Made by a program: the position numbers and the translations under genes. 64,000 nt of DNA from Epiperipatus broadwayi (Eukaryota; Onychophora; Udeonychophora; Euonychophora; Peripatidae). Within the stretch, counting starts at the first letter, position 1; each line of letters opens with the position of its first letter. Below are positions 12,060 to 22,569 of this stretch, piece by piece. The notes beneath the pieces are model-generated. The model was not told where the DNA came from and did no database searches. It was given only the letters and a program-made list of their open reading frames with translations. The stretch spans positions 682,001-746,000 of the forward strand of contig JAQFVV010000056.1 in the NCBI GenBank assembly GCA_028023455.1. Direction: 5' to 3'.

Positions 12060-12320
12060 TCTTGTTGCTGAAGCAGTCAACACTACATAAATTTTGCTAA
12101 ATAGGAATCCAGGTATTGTTGTGCAGTTCTCTGGTGTTTTTTGTTTTGTCATTTGGCCAGCTCCCAATGTCTTTCAATATTTTGCATGTGTATGCTGGTT
12201 GCTGGATCAACAAAGTTATGGCAGTGATTTACTTAGAAATGCAAATCCTGCATGCCTTAATACATCACTTCTATATGCCTTCCAGCAGTCCAAATAAATT
12301 TTAGATCTATCTGCAATATT
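12060..12320 (-). pseudogene. Merlin/ISXO2-like transposase remnant
   Basis: Read on the minus strand, the segment gives the C-terminal half of an ISXO2-like (IS1595/Merlin) DDE transposase. The order is LDCWKAY (about 12272-12292), VNHCHNFVDPAT (12197-12232), HMQNIERHWELAK and a run ending YLAKFM. In this family, D-x-W-x-x-Y followed by VNHS..FV.P.TG.HTN.IE..W marks the last part of the catalytic core, so the match in order and spacing is good. At least one frameshift (near 12235) and a stop inside the helix after WELAK show that it is dead. The N-terminal catalytic half was not found towards 12350-12700. No flanking inverted repeats were identified. Confidence 0.75.
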
Positions 12321-12345
12321 TTGTTTATCATGACCCTAAAAAAAA

Positions 12346-13488
12346 TTGCAAAAATACTTCTGACAAAAATAAACATGCTGAATTAAAATAAAGTATGAGA
12401 ATGTTCATTGTCTTGTTGCTTCTATATATATAATGTAAGTAAAAAAGTAAATTTTCATAATGGAATTTATTGGAATTTTTACTTATTTTTAATTTATGTT
12501 ATTAATTTTTTTTAATTTAACAAGTAGCACTCTTCAGTAATTGAAAATGGAAAAAATAAGTTGTACATCTTCAAAACTGTATATGAGCTGCCACCTTGAT
12601 AGACAGGAAAATGCACAAGTAGCAAATAGGTATATGTAAATGAAATGATATTTAGAGTTCTCAAATATTTTTTATAAATTTTAAAATTTATTTTCACTAT
12701 GTACTAAAAATAACATTTTTGATTGAAATTTGTGCTTTAAATTGAGATATGTCTTTCTAGAATTAGAACAACTTCTATTGTGATTGTAAATATGTAATGC
12801 ACATGTGCTGTGATATTGCTATTCGTTCAAATTTTTAATTTTTGTTAATACTTCATAATTCTTGGTCAAATTTATCACATTAATTTCTTTATTTGATAAA
12901 ATAAATACTGTACTATATCAGAAACAAAGCAATATCAGGAGTAAAATATAATAGACCAGGCAGATAAGTGAATGTGGAGTCCACAAGAAATATGCTGATG
13001 GACTTGCATTGAAATAAATCTTAAACATAAGTTTTCATAATAGTCCTTCATGATGCATTATTTCTTAGTGTCTCCAAATCTTTAATTAGTCTAATGAAAG
13101 GATGGATCAAATTTTTAAAAAAATCTATAACAGAAATAAAAATAAAAAAAATCCACGTGTGCCTAATGCTCAGAGTTCATAAGAAGTTTGAACATTAGAA
13201 ATGCAAGCACCAGAATCATTTCTGGGATCTTCCAATTCCAAATTAGACACTATCAGCTGGGCCAAACTGTGCAGGATATAACAGAAGTAAAATTTAGTTA
13301 TCAAAAATAATGGATTAAGGTGTTGGATACAAAGTGTTGCATTAACTTTTTATTAATGATTTCATTCAAATAATACCTTCTTGAAATTATGTATTTTTAA
13401 AATACTTTTGTAAATTTTTAAGGCATTCAAACCTAATTATTCAATATATTTGTTTTTTTAAAAAAATGTTTTTTAAAATACATGTTTA
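12346..13488. other. AT-rich non-coding tract
   Basis: No gene recognised. It could include the lost upstream half of the Merlin-like element, but nothing readable was seen. Confidence 0.4.
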
Positions 13489-13503
13489 TATTATACATCT
13501 TTT

Positions 13504-13613
13504 TTTTTCTTTTTTTTTCATATGTCATAGCATCTGCCGGGAAGCGAACCCGCTAACCCGGGACAACTGCTCATAAGGCAGATGTGCTGACCACTCGACC
13601 ACCAATGCTTGAC
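13504..13613 (-). mobile_element. tRNA-derived SINE (full head, A-tail)
   Basis: On the minus strand this reads as a tRNA-like head followed by ATGACATATG and an A-rich tail (T-run at 13501-13519 on the plus strand). RNA polymerase III box A-like GGTCGAGTGG and box B GGTTCGCTTCC are both present. The anticodon-arm equivalent is CTGC-loop-GCAG. A perfect 15-bp target-site duplication (TATTATACATCTTTT) lies at 13489-13503 and 13614-13628. The perfect duplication and intact boxes suggest a young insertion. The 61-residue minus-strand frame here is an artefact. Confidence 0.88.
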
Positions 13614-13628
13614 TATTATACATCTTTT

Positions 13629-16077
13629 GGAATAAAAATATGCAAGAAATATATTTTAAATCATTTTCAAATAGAAATAAAGTTATCGGAATATTTGTTA
13701 ATTGAAACATTATATTAGTAATAAATAATAAATTATTAATACATATTAGTTATAATTGATGTCAGGAAAAGATGTACTCCCTTGTTTAAAAAATAGTTCT
13801 CAACTTGTAAATTCTAACTGCCAAATTGTTTTTTTTTTTTTCTAATATCAAATATTCGTTTTATATATATATAAATTTTCATCTCTTGATAAAAAGTAAG
13901 CTCCATTTAAAAACATTCTACAATAAATAAGCCAATTGTTAACATTAACAGACACTTGCTGTTAAGTGTGCATTCTTTCAAATGGTTTCCAAATGCAGCT
14001 TCAGGAAAAACAGGAGATGCATTGAAAAGTTCAAATTACAATTAAAAGTAAGTGCTTAGAATTATTTTGGAAAAAAGTATTCTTAACAACAGAATTTTCA
14101 AATCTAAAGAAAAGAAAAATCATTTTGGAAAAAATATTATTCTCAACAATAGCATTTCCAATTTTTTAATTAATGTAAAGAACAGAACAATGAGTATAAC
14201 ATATTGTATGTCATGCCATTTTAAATTAAAAATAAACACTATCCTTGGAGAAAAATATCAGGTCAATGATTTACCTGAAAAGAATAGCTACCTTGCATCA
14301 TGAAGACATCATCAGTAGAAACGTTTTGATTTTTGACAGTACCTTGATTTGAGGCAAAAAATTTACACATAATAAATATTATTTAAAGTTGTTTTTCTTC
14401 CAATGATCAAATGATAATTTAAGAAAAAATAATGTTATTTCTATAGTACTGTTTCTGAGACCGAAAAGATGTAATGGAAGCTGCAGAAAATAATTGAAAT
14501 GGAAATAATGCAATGAGATGTCATTATATTCTTGATTTATTTAAATGTTGTTTTTTTTTGCTTGAAATTTTCTTCCAGCTATCTTTATTTCTCTCTGAAT
14601 GACTTCAAGTCTTTAGTTTAAATATCATAACTGAAATAAAAATGTTTGCTTGGATGGAAATTTATAATCCAGTACTACTCATTTACAGCTATTAATAGTC
14701 AAAAATGAGTATAGGGATGTAGCTCTACCATTTAATGTATATTGATAAGTCGTATTTACATAGATGAACTAGAATAGAGTTTTGTAAAGTATTTATTGTT
14801 AATAGATTTTAAATGTAAATTAATAGTCATGTAATCTGTTGAGCCAAGTACAAATTTTAAAAATATTTTTCATCTGTTAAATAAAACAAATTCAAACTAT
14901 TTTTAATCAATAAAACAAATATATATATAACAGAATGGAGTTTAGATAACAATGGATCATTTTTTGCCTTATTGATAAGTTAGTATTGGTATGAGAAAGA
15001 TTTAAAATGGCTCTAGTATATTTAACTTGTGGACAATTATTATCATATTTGTATTTGGAGTTTATGTCTTCATAAAATATTATTCTGTTTCAATACCATA
15101 ATGACTTTTGTTCCTCTACACTTTCTGAATTCAAACTGGTTTTTAGTAGAAAATAATCTATTATAAATATGTTTCTTCAATTTATTTAACAGCACCATAA
15201 ATTTATTCTAATATTTTCACAACTTTTAATGGCCTATATTTGTTTTTGTTTTTCCAAAAAAAAAAAAGAATTACAAACATCAACTATTTTTTTTTTTCAA
15301 ACATCTCCTTCCACTACTGCTTTTACTAGTTTGACTGGAACTTCATTATTTATGAACATTTTTCTAGCCTTCATCTTGGCTGAAGCATATACAATATCCA
15401 CCATTATTCAAATTGCTTTTTTTATACTTATGTATCTCACTTTTATATTATTATACATATGAAAGCTTTATATTTACAGTATATAAATTATTTATATTTG
15501 CTTGGCATATTTTCAATATGTTCTCTTTTTTATTATCAATTTACCATTTTTTTGTTTTGTTTTTCATTTTTCAGTCCTTTTCTTATTTAAAGTGTTTATC
15601 CGACTGACACTTTCTTTATAATTGTTCTATCTTACTTTTTTTATCTAATTTTTATATTATTATTTTTTTGATAATAATATTTACCTAGCTTTATTCATTA
15701 TATCTTATTTCTTTATTATTAAACTATACATATTTGTTTTTACTTTGTTATTAAATATTTTCCTTCTCTTTATCATTAAGAGTGTGTAAGTAAATCATAG
15801 TTTTTTCCCTTATGTTGGTGTTCATTTTTCTTCAAAGAAATGACTGTGTCAATGTAATATATTTAAACAGGGTTACAATATGTCAAATTTATATATATTT
15901 ACTGATATTTCATTTTCCATGAAGTTTTCTATTTTTTATTTGAATTTCCATTATTGTCTATACTACTAATATTAAATTGAAAGTTTTTATTTTAGAAATT
16001 TGATTTATTAGTTGATTTTTTTTCTTTCTATTTTGAATAAAAATGTTCAGAGTGGATATCAAAATTGTTTGTTTCAG
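13629..16077. other. AT-rich non-coding tract
   Basis: No gene recognised. 15220-15600 is a T-rich, membrane-like chance frame and is not supported as coding. Confidence 0.5.
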
Positions 16078-16131
16078 GCATTAAATTGTATTCTGGCTTT
16101 GGGTTTACAAGAGCATTTTTGCATTACTGAT
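16078..16131 (+). CDS. Candidate 54-bp internal exon
   Basis: A good splice acceptor (TTGTTTGTTTCAG, ending 16077) and a consensus donor (GTAAGT, 16132-16137) enclose 54 bp. That is 18 codons without a stop in the frame starting at 16078, reading ALNCILALGLQEHFCITD. The segment is less AT-rich than its flanks. I do not recognise the peptide, and no partner exon was found in the window, so any gene would have large introns reaching beyond it. Splice-like signals arise by chance in a window this large, so this is a lead only. Confidence 0.22.
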
Positions 16132-17090
16132 GTAAGTATAACTTTTTTATTATTATTATTAATTATAGCTTGAAATGCATTTATTATAATTTTAAAAAAT
16201 AGCTGTTTATAAGTAATATTCTTTGCTAATGTTATGCATTAAACTCTCCAACATTAAATTACCATTTATTTTTTATTTTTACCATGACAGATGACATTAT
16301 TTATTAAGGACAGATAACAAAAAAATGAGCATATTTTAAATTTTTTATTGCTTTATTTAATAAAGTTATTTGCTTTTAATGTAGAAATCTTTATAATGTT
16401 ACTTAATGTAATATAGAAGTTCTCTCTGCATTTATATTTTCTAATAAATTTAATAACCTATAAATAGCAATGGTCTTTAAATATGTAGTGCATCAAAGCC
16501 TATTACTTTATAAAAAAAATATTTATACATGTATGTTTTTGACATCCTTAGTGGTTAAAAATAAATAAATGATATCTTTTTCTGATCAGTTCAATTACAT
16601 TTAAATAGATTTGCATAAAGTTAAGAAAAATAAAAATCTATTTACTGACATTTAAACATTAGTTTCCATTTGGGTTAGCTATATATAGACTTTAAGAAAA
16701 AAAAAATTTTTTTTTTTCAAAATAAGGGTAAATTAATCTCAAGTCAAAATACTAAAGTCCACAATTGCCAAAGAGTAGTGGATGCCAATTTAGTATTTTT
16801 AATTCTTTCAGGAACCATGTGCAGATTTTCTTAAGAAACAAAATCAGATAGCTTTAATTAACTGACCATTGATTAATAATTATAATAGAGATAATAAAAT
16901 TGTGATTGTAAAGGTATAGAAAGTCCGTTTGAGAAAGTCTTTTATATGAAATAACATTAATAATGAATAGAGTAATAATAATAAAAGAAATTATTGTGTA
17001 AAATTATTTTTATATTTATAAAAATATTTTTTAAAAAGAAATCTCAATAAATATTGAAAAAACAAAATATCCAAATTGTTGGTTGCTGTA
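16132..17090. other. AT-rich non-coding tract
   Basis: No gene recognised. It contains a homopolymer palindrome (A-run then T-run) near 16698-16720. Confidence 0.5.
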
Positions 17091-17097
17091 GAGGTCA

Positions 17098-17438
17098 TGA
17101 GACATTTTAGCATCAGAAGTGACAAGTTAAATTTCAATCCTGGAACTTTTAGCTATTGGTAAACTACTTTAATGTTGCACTAAATTACACAGAGGACAAC
17201 TAACAATACTAAAAACATATCAGTATAATTTGACATTTTTTTAGATGTATGACCATTAAAATATGATTTAAGTTGTTATAGTATAATAAATATTGCATAG
17301 GATTGAAATTATGTTTGTTTTAGATTAAGATGCAATGGGCTATACATTTAGTATGTTTTTAGTGCCCTGAGTAATTTAGCACATTAGCTAGAGATTCCCA
17401 AATTTAATTCAGTTTGCCACTTCTGATGCTGAAATGTC
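17098..17438. repeat. ~340-bp inverted-repeat element (MITE-like)
   Basis: AGACATTTTAGCATCAGAAG (17101-17120) followed by a diverged AGTTAAATTT is repeated in inverse orientation at 17401-17438 (AAATTTAATTCA...TTCTGATGCTGAAATGTCT). Arms are about 35 bp and about 85% alike. The spacer has no coding capacity. Target-site duplications were not resolved. Confidence 0.55.
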
Positions 17439-17444
17439 TAGAGA

Positions 17445-18660
17445 AACTAATTAGCAAATTTTTTTTATTTTAATGTTTGTTGGGATTTAGAATAAAAAAA
17501 TTTTCTACCATTGATTTTATGGCACTCTCACTTTCTGTGGGGTTTTAATCCAGGCCAGCTAAAGTTTGAATTTCTTTCAGATAGAAGGCTCAAAACCAAT
17601 TTAGCTATTCACTCAATTACGAGGTCTAAATTAATATCTAGCTGTTTTTTTAATTAGAATGCAATTTACATTAAGGTGGTTGATCATATAAGTGTACATA
17701 TACTAACTATATAAATAAAATATATGATATTGGTGTAGGTGTTATACTTTTATGTATAGCTGGGCTTATGGATACCTTTAGCATTATTTTAAAACAAAAA
17801 AAATTCTTTCACAAATGCATTTATATATACTCATTAAGAAATATATTTTTTTATATTGCCAAATTCTATTTTTTTATAATGAATATTCTTTAATTTATAT
17901 ATGTTCTGAGAATGTGTGTGTAGGTCATCAAATATTATATAGAAAATTTAAAAGGAAAATATATTTATAATAATGTAATATTTTTGCATATTTATATGCA
18001 TATGTTTTACAAAGCAGTTATTATTTAGCTGAGTGCACTTTCGGTGATGAGCACCATAATCATATCTCATCCCTGAAAGTTCATTCAGTTAAATTAAGAA
18101 AAGAAATAATATAAGAAATAATTCTATAAATTAAAATAAAGCATGAATAAAAAAAATCCACTATGTACATTTTAAAATTTACAAAAAAAAACAAAAAAAA
18201 ACTTAATACAATGTATACTTCAAAATGTATTTTTGATGCATTTTATGTTAATTTATTAAATTTTTTTTTATTTTTGTAATTTCTGACCACTTTGAATTTT
18301 TTTTGAAGCATTGTTCTTTTTTTTTTTTAATTATGATTTTTTTCATTTTATATAAATTGCCGCAGTTTTAGTTTCAAAGTCTTTATTCAAAAACTATGTT
18401 ACAATTGTTTCATTTAATATGTGAGAAAAATAGAAAAGTTACATGTTTGTCATGTGATTACATGTTAACTACATTGATGTGGCTCTTCACATGCATTATA
18501 CAATACTAATTTTTATCTAGATACAGTTTAAAGAGCACATTTCCTATAAATAAATTTATTTTTAATCAGTATATTTCTGAACAGGTATTGGGTTATTAGT
18601 TGTATGTAACATTCTGCAAGGTGTATCTTTGTTTCATGTGTCTCAGATGGCAGTCAAAAT
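17445..18660. other. AT-rich non-coding tract
   Basis: No gene or RNA recognised. Confidence 0.5.
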
Positions 18661-18665
18661 ATCTA

Positions 18666-20010
18666 CTAGTTCAATCTTCTAATTTCTAATTTTTGCTCCA
18701 ATTTTTTTATTACTGTGTTAGGGTGTCCCCTGGGATTATAATTATAGACAAAAATGCATCTTGTGCCCCTCAGTGCATAAAATGCCAAGGTGGGGATTCT
18801 TATGTTCGAGAAAAACCCTTCTGTGAATCTTTTTAGAATATTTGGGATAGGTATATATGTTTTTCTAAAGATAATGTCAATTTTAATCATGTGTTTGTGA
18901 GGCCAATATATTCTTGGAGAAAATGATACCAGGTTTCTTTTTCTCTGTGGCATAGTGGATATATATTATCAACATTATATCCCCTTCTATATTTAAAGAA
19001 GTGTCCTGTGGGTAATGCATTAAGATTGAGTTTGAATAAGGAATCAACAAAATTTGGTTCCAATGACCAGAATCAGAATTTCTTGATCAACATTTGATTA
19101 TTTATACCAAGAAATAATGGTTTTGATTTAATTAATCTGTATGCCTGCCGGTAGTATATCTTTAATTGTGGCATAATTAATTTTATATTATCATTGAATG
19201 AGTCTAATAAATTTGACTATATATCAATTAATGGAGGTGGTTGGATGTACTTTTAGTGAGTTTTGGAGTGATGAATATATGGCTAATAAAGATGATAGAA
19301 TACTTGAAATAAGTGTTTTTTTCCTCACAAAAGTTTTCTGCAAATTGTGTATATATTGGAAATAAACTGCTTTCTGAAATTAACTATGAATTGAAAGTAT
19401 ATTATTATTATTATTATGATTAATTGATTGAAAAGGGATGATTATGTTAACAGATATGTTTTTCCCAAAAATAAATCAATTGGGTTGCTTTCTACTTTAG
19501 TTTTTTTTTTGTCAGCTTTTCTTATTACTGACATACTCAAATAGAATGGGAAACAGGAATTTAGAGGGTTTATCCTGAAAAAGTTGATTCTGTTGCTTCT
19601 TTATCTTAGCTGACCATGCACAAGATTTTTCTATATTGAAATGGAGTTTGAATTTATTTGTGTATTTTTTTAATATCTAGCAGAAAGGGGTTGCTTTTTT
19701 GATTAGAAAACTGTGATGTCATCCACATAGGCTATGTTGTATATTTTAGTATTTATTGCTGATAAGAATATTCCGTTCTATTGCTAGCAATAAAGGATTT
19801 ATATCTGTTGTAAATAAAGATGAACTGATTAGTGTTGAGCCTTGTGGGATTGATTGATGTCAAATAAAAGTTGTTGATGTCTTGCTAGTGGAATGTAATT
19901 TGTATTTCTTGACTCATAAGGAGGAAGTTTATAACTAAATAGATGAATCATAGTGTAAATTATTATTATTATTATTTTGAACAATTTATCTTTATAATAA
20001 AACTGTTTCT
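18666..20010 (-). pseudogene. LINE reverse transcriptase fragment (YVDD), minus strand
   Basis: Reading the minus strand from about 19,900 downwards gives SIPQGSTLISSSLF (motif B; PQGST codons at 19833-19847), then about 20 residues later AYVDDITVF (motif C; YVDD codons at 19718-19729), followed by many stops. Further downstream a 96-codon open stretch (18666-18953) contains PRIYWPHKHMIKIDIIFRK and Arg/Lys-rich text; it would be the C-terminal part of the same polyprotein, but I do not recognise a domain. Motif A and the fingers were not found upstream. The catalytic Asp pair is intact, yet frameshifts and stops make it non-functional. Clade not assigned. Confidence 0.7.
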
Positions 20011-20039
20011 TGAATAAGTCAAACAAATTACAAGATTAT

Positions 20040-21505
20040 TGATTTAAAATTGAAAAAATGAATGATATTTTAAATTTATGTTTAGAAAATCATTGATTAT
20101 ACGAAGTTCATTATTAGCTCTATAGTGCATTAAATCATTTTTTTCTCAAAATAACTGAACTACGACAACTTGATTTTATAATTATGATTATATTTTTGCT
20201 GCAAGCAAAATAATGTTCATAAGAATTTTAATCCATAAAATTGATTGTATGAATATAGTTTAATTAATGTGCACATTTTACAACTAAATATTTATACACT
20301 TTGTTATTGTACATGATCAAAGTATGTTTTTGATTAATTAATGTGCTGAATGAAACTGACTTTTTTTTTTTTTGATTTTGTAGTCACTAAAAATGAAAAT
20401 GTTTTTTAATTTGTATATGTTGCAAATAAAAGCACTGATTATCTTGCAAAAATATTGGATGAAAATTAAATAAAATTCATTAATCATATTTTAATTTTAT
20501 AATCTAAACATATTGTATACTGTAGGAATATTGTCATTTTACTTTCAGAAGATATAATTTTAATGAAGTCACTATCCTATGACATCATTAATCTTACAAA
20601 ATGTTTTTTTTTTTTTTTTTAAAAAAAAAGGGTCTGAAATTTTTTTATTTTTTAATGATTGTAATAGTGAATTATTGATTGTAAATAAAAATAGTGGGTA
20701 CAAATTGATGATGATCAATGATGAATGCTGTTGTTGAATCTTCTCATAAAGTTCCATTGTTAACCAGGATAATGATGCAAATAGCTAATAGTATAAGCAA
20801 ATCAAGTGGAAAACTGGATCTGTGATTTGGATTAGTTTTAATAAGGATGAGATCTTGTTATGTATTGAAATCTATTTGAGATAGTAATTTAGAGAACTTC
20901 AGATAACTTTCAGATGTTAGGCGATATTAACCTTGTTATCTACCATATGATAGAATGCAATGAGGCATTATACCTATACAAGGCAAGCCTCCTGTATATT
21001 TGAAGCATCATGGTTCAAAAGAGGAGTCTCAATATTTCTTCCCAAGTACTAGCTATATTTCTGACAATTACATATTCACAATTCTCCAACCATAATAGAG
21101 ACGAACCTTTGTATTATATATATATATATATTGTATATATTTTGCTAGTGGAAATATTTTTAATAAAGATTGTATATCTTTTAGTTAATGAATGTTGCTT
21201 TTATCCAGCCTTATTAGATATAAACACAGCAATAATAAATGATTGAAACATCGGGATGGTCTTAATCTTCATAATAATTTTAGTTTTATTACTTACTTAT
21301 TTATTTAGAAAGCAATTAAAAAGATTTTTGTAAAGAAAATAGTAGTTAGGATATATATAATCAGATTATTAAAGGTTTTTTGCCTAATTTATATGAATTT
21401 AAGTTTTATTAATTCATTTATTTTGAAAAATTAAATAGTTATATTTTTTGATTTTATTAGAAAATTAATATTAAAAGCCTAAAGTTAAACTAGTCAATAA
21501 AAGAA
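20040..21505. other. AT-rich non-coding tract
   Basis: No gene recognised. It includes a long T-run/A-run palindrome near 20603-20630 and an (AT)n run near 21117-21131. Confidence 0.5.
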
Positions 21506-21510
21506 TCAAA

Positions 21511-21698
21511 ATTACCCCAAATTCCCACTAAACAGACTAACCAAAGAAAATAAACTAAACACAACCAATAGTTTCACTGCTACAAGCAGACTTCTCAGAT
21601 GTAAAGTCTGAGAAGTCTGCTTGTAGCAGTGAAATCATTGGTTGTGTTTTAGTTTATTTTCTTTGTCTAGTTTGGTTTATTGCTAAATTTGGGGTAAT
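21511..21698. mobile_element. 188-bp near-perfect palindromic MITE
   Basis: Two arms of about 90 bp face each other around a 7-nt centre: CTTCTCAGA-tgtaaag-TCTGAGAAG at 21591-21615. The outermost bases are ATTACCCCAAATT (21511) and its inverse ending at 21698. The outer TA within ATTAcccc/ggggTAAT would fit a TA duplication, as made by Tc1/mariner elements; this is an inference. Arms differ by only a few substitutions and small indels, so the copy is recent. Transcription would give a long hairpin RNA. Confidence 0.75.
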
Positions 21699-22435
21699 CT
21701 TAATTATGAGAAAGTTGTATTGTTTTGAGAATGTTTCTACCCTAAGACAATATGGCACAAAACCAAGTACTAATATTTAGTCATCATTGTGTATAATTTG
21801 CCATTGCTTATTATCCCTTAAAACACAATTTACTCTAGCATTCTTTCATTTAACCTAAAACAAATAAATTATTTTTTAAATCAACATCTATAAAAATAAT
21901 ATAATAGTATATAGTTTATTTAATTCATGTGTATATACTTGTTATTTTAAATTACAGCAAAATTTGAAACTAGAATTTTTAAAATATTAAATTCAGATTT
22001 TTATTTCAAAATATAACTTTTTAAATATTTGTATACAAAGATAACTAGTTGTTATAAGAAAGTTCTTGGAGAATGCTGCAGAAAACGATAAACCAATCTT
22101 TTTTTTTTTTTTAAATAAATAAATAATTGTATTGTTGTTGCTTCATAGATTAAATAACATTTCAGTTCCAAAATGATAAGCTGAAAATAAATTTCACTCA
22201 ATTGATCAAATTCAGGTGTCTTTTTTTTTCTTTTACTATTCAATCAGGAATCAATTGACCCAGAATCTTTCACTTTCACTACAATATCAAGGTACTCAAG
22301 ATCTTTTTAGGCTTAAATGTATTTATAGTTTTTAGATTTAAAAAAATCTCACAAAGAAAAGACATTTGTAGTATTAAGACAATGAATAACTCATAGAAAA
22401 TGAGCAAACTATTTATGATAAATGAAAACTATAAC
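21699..22435. other. AT-rich non-coding tract
   Basis: No gene or clear repeat recognised. Confidence 0.45.
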
Positions 22436-22439
22436 TGGA

Positions 22440-22560
22440 GAAGTGCATTAAATCCAGGTTCAATATTCCTACTAATGAAGTCCATAAGTCAGAACTGTTC
22501 TAGAGATTTGGATAAGGGAACACTGAGTAAGAATTTAATAAGTATTATAATCTAGAATTG
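22440..22560 (+). ncRNA. Decayed family-1 hammerhead repeat
   Basis: The segment aligns with the other family-1 copies: CTAATGAAGTCCATAAGTCAG at 22472-22492 (intact family form CTGATGAAGGCC...GCCAG), followed by GAACTGTTCTAGAGATTTGGAT. Core substitutions (CUGAUGA to CUAAUGA, GAAAC to GAAC) would abolish cleavage. It is an old copy, useful for dating the family. Confidence 0.5.
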
Positions 22561-22569
22561 GAATACTAT

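Noticed and set aside
14270-14340. Hammerhead-like pieces (TCATCAG near GTAGAAACG)
   Set aside because: On either strand the CUGAUGA and GAAA boxes are in the wrong order or spacing, and no stem I can form.
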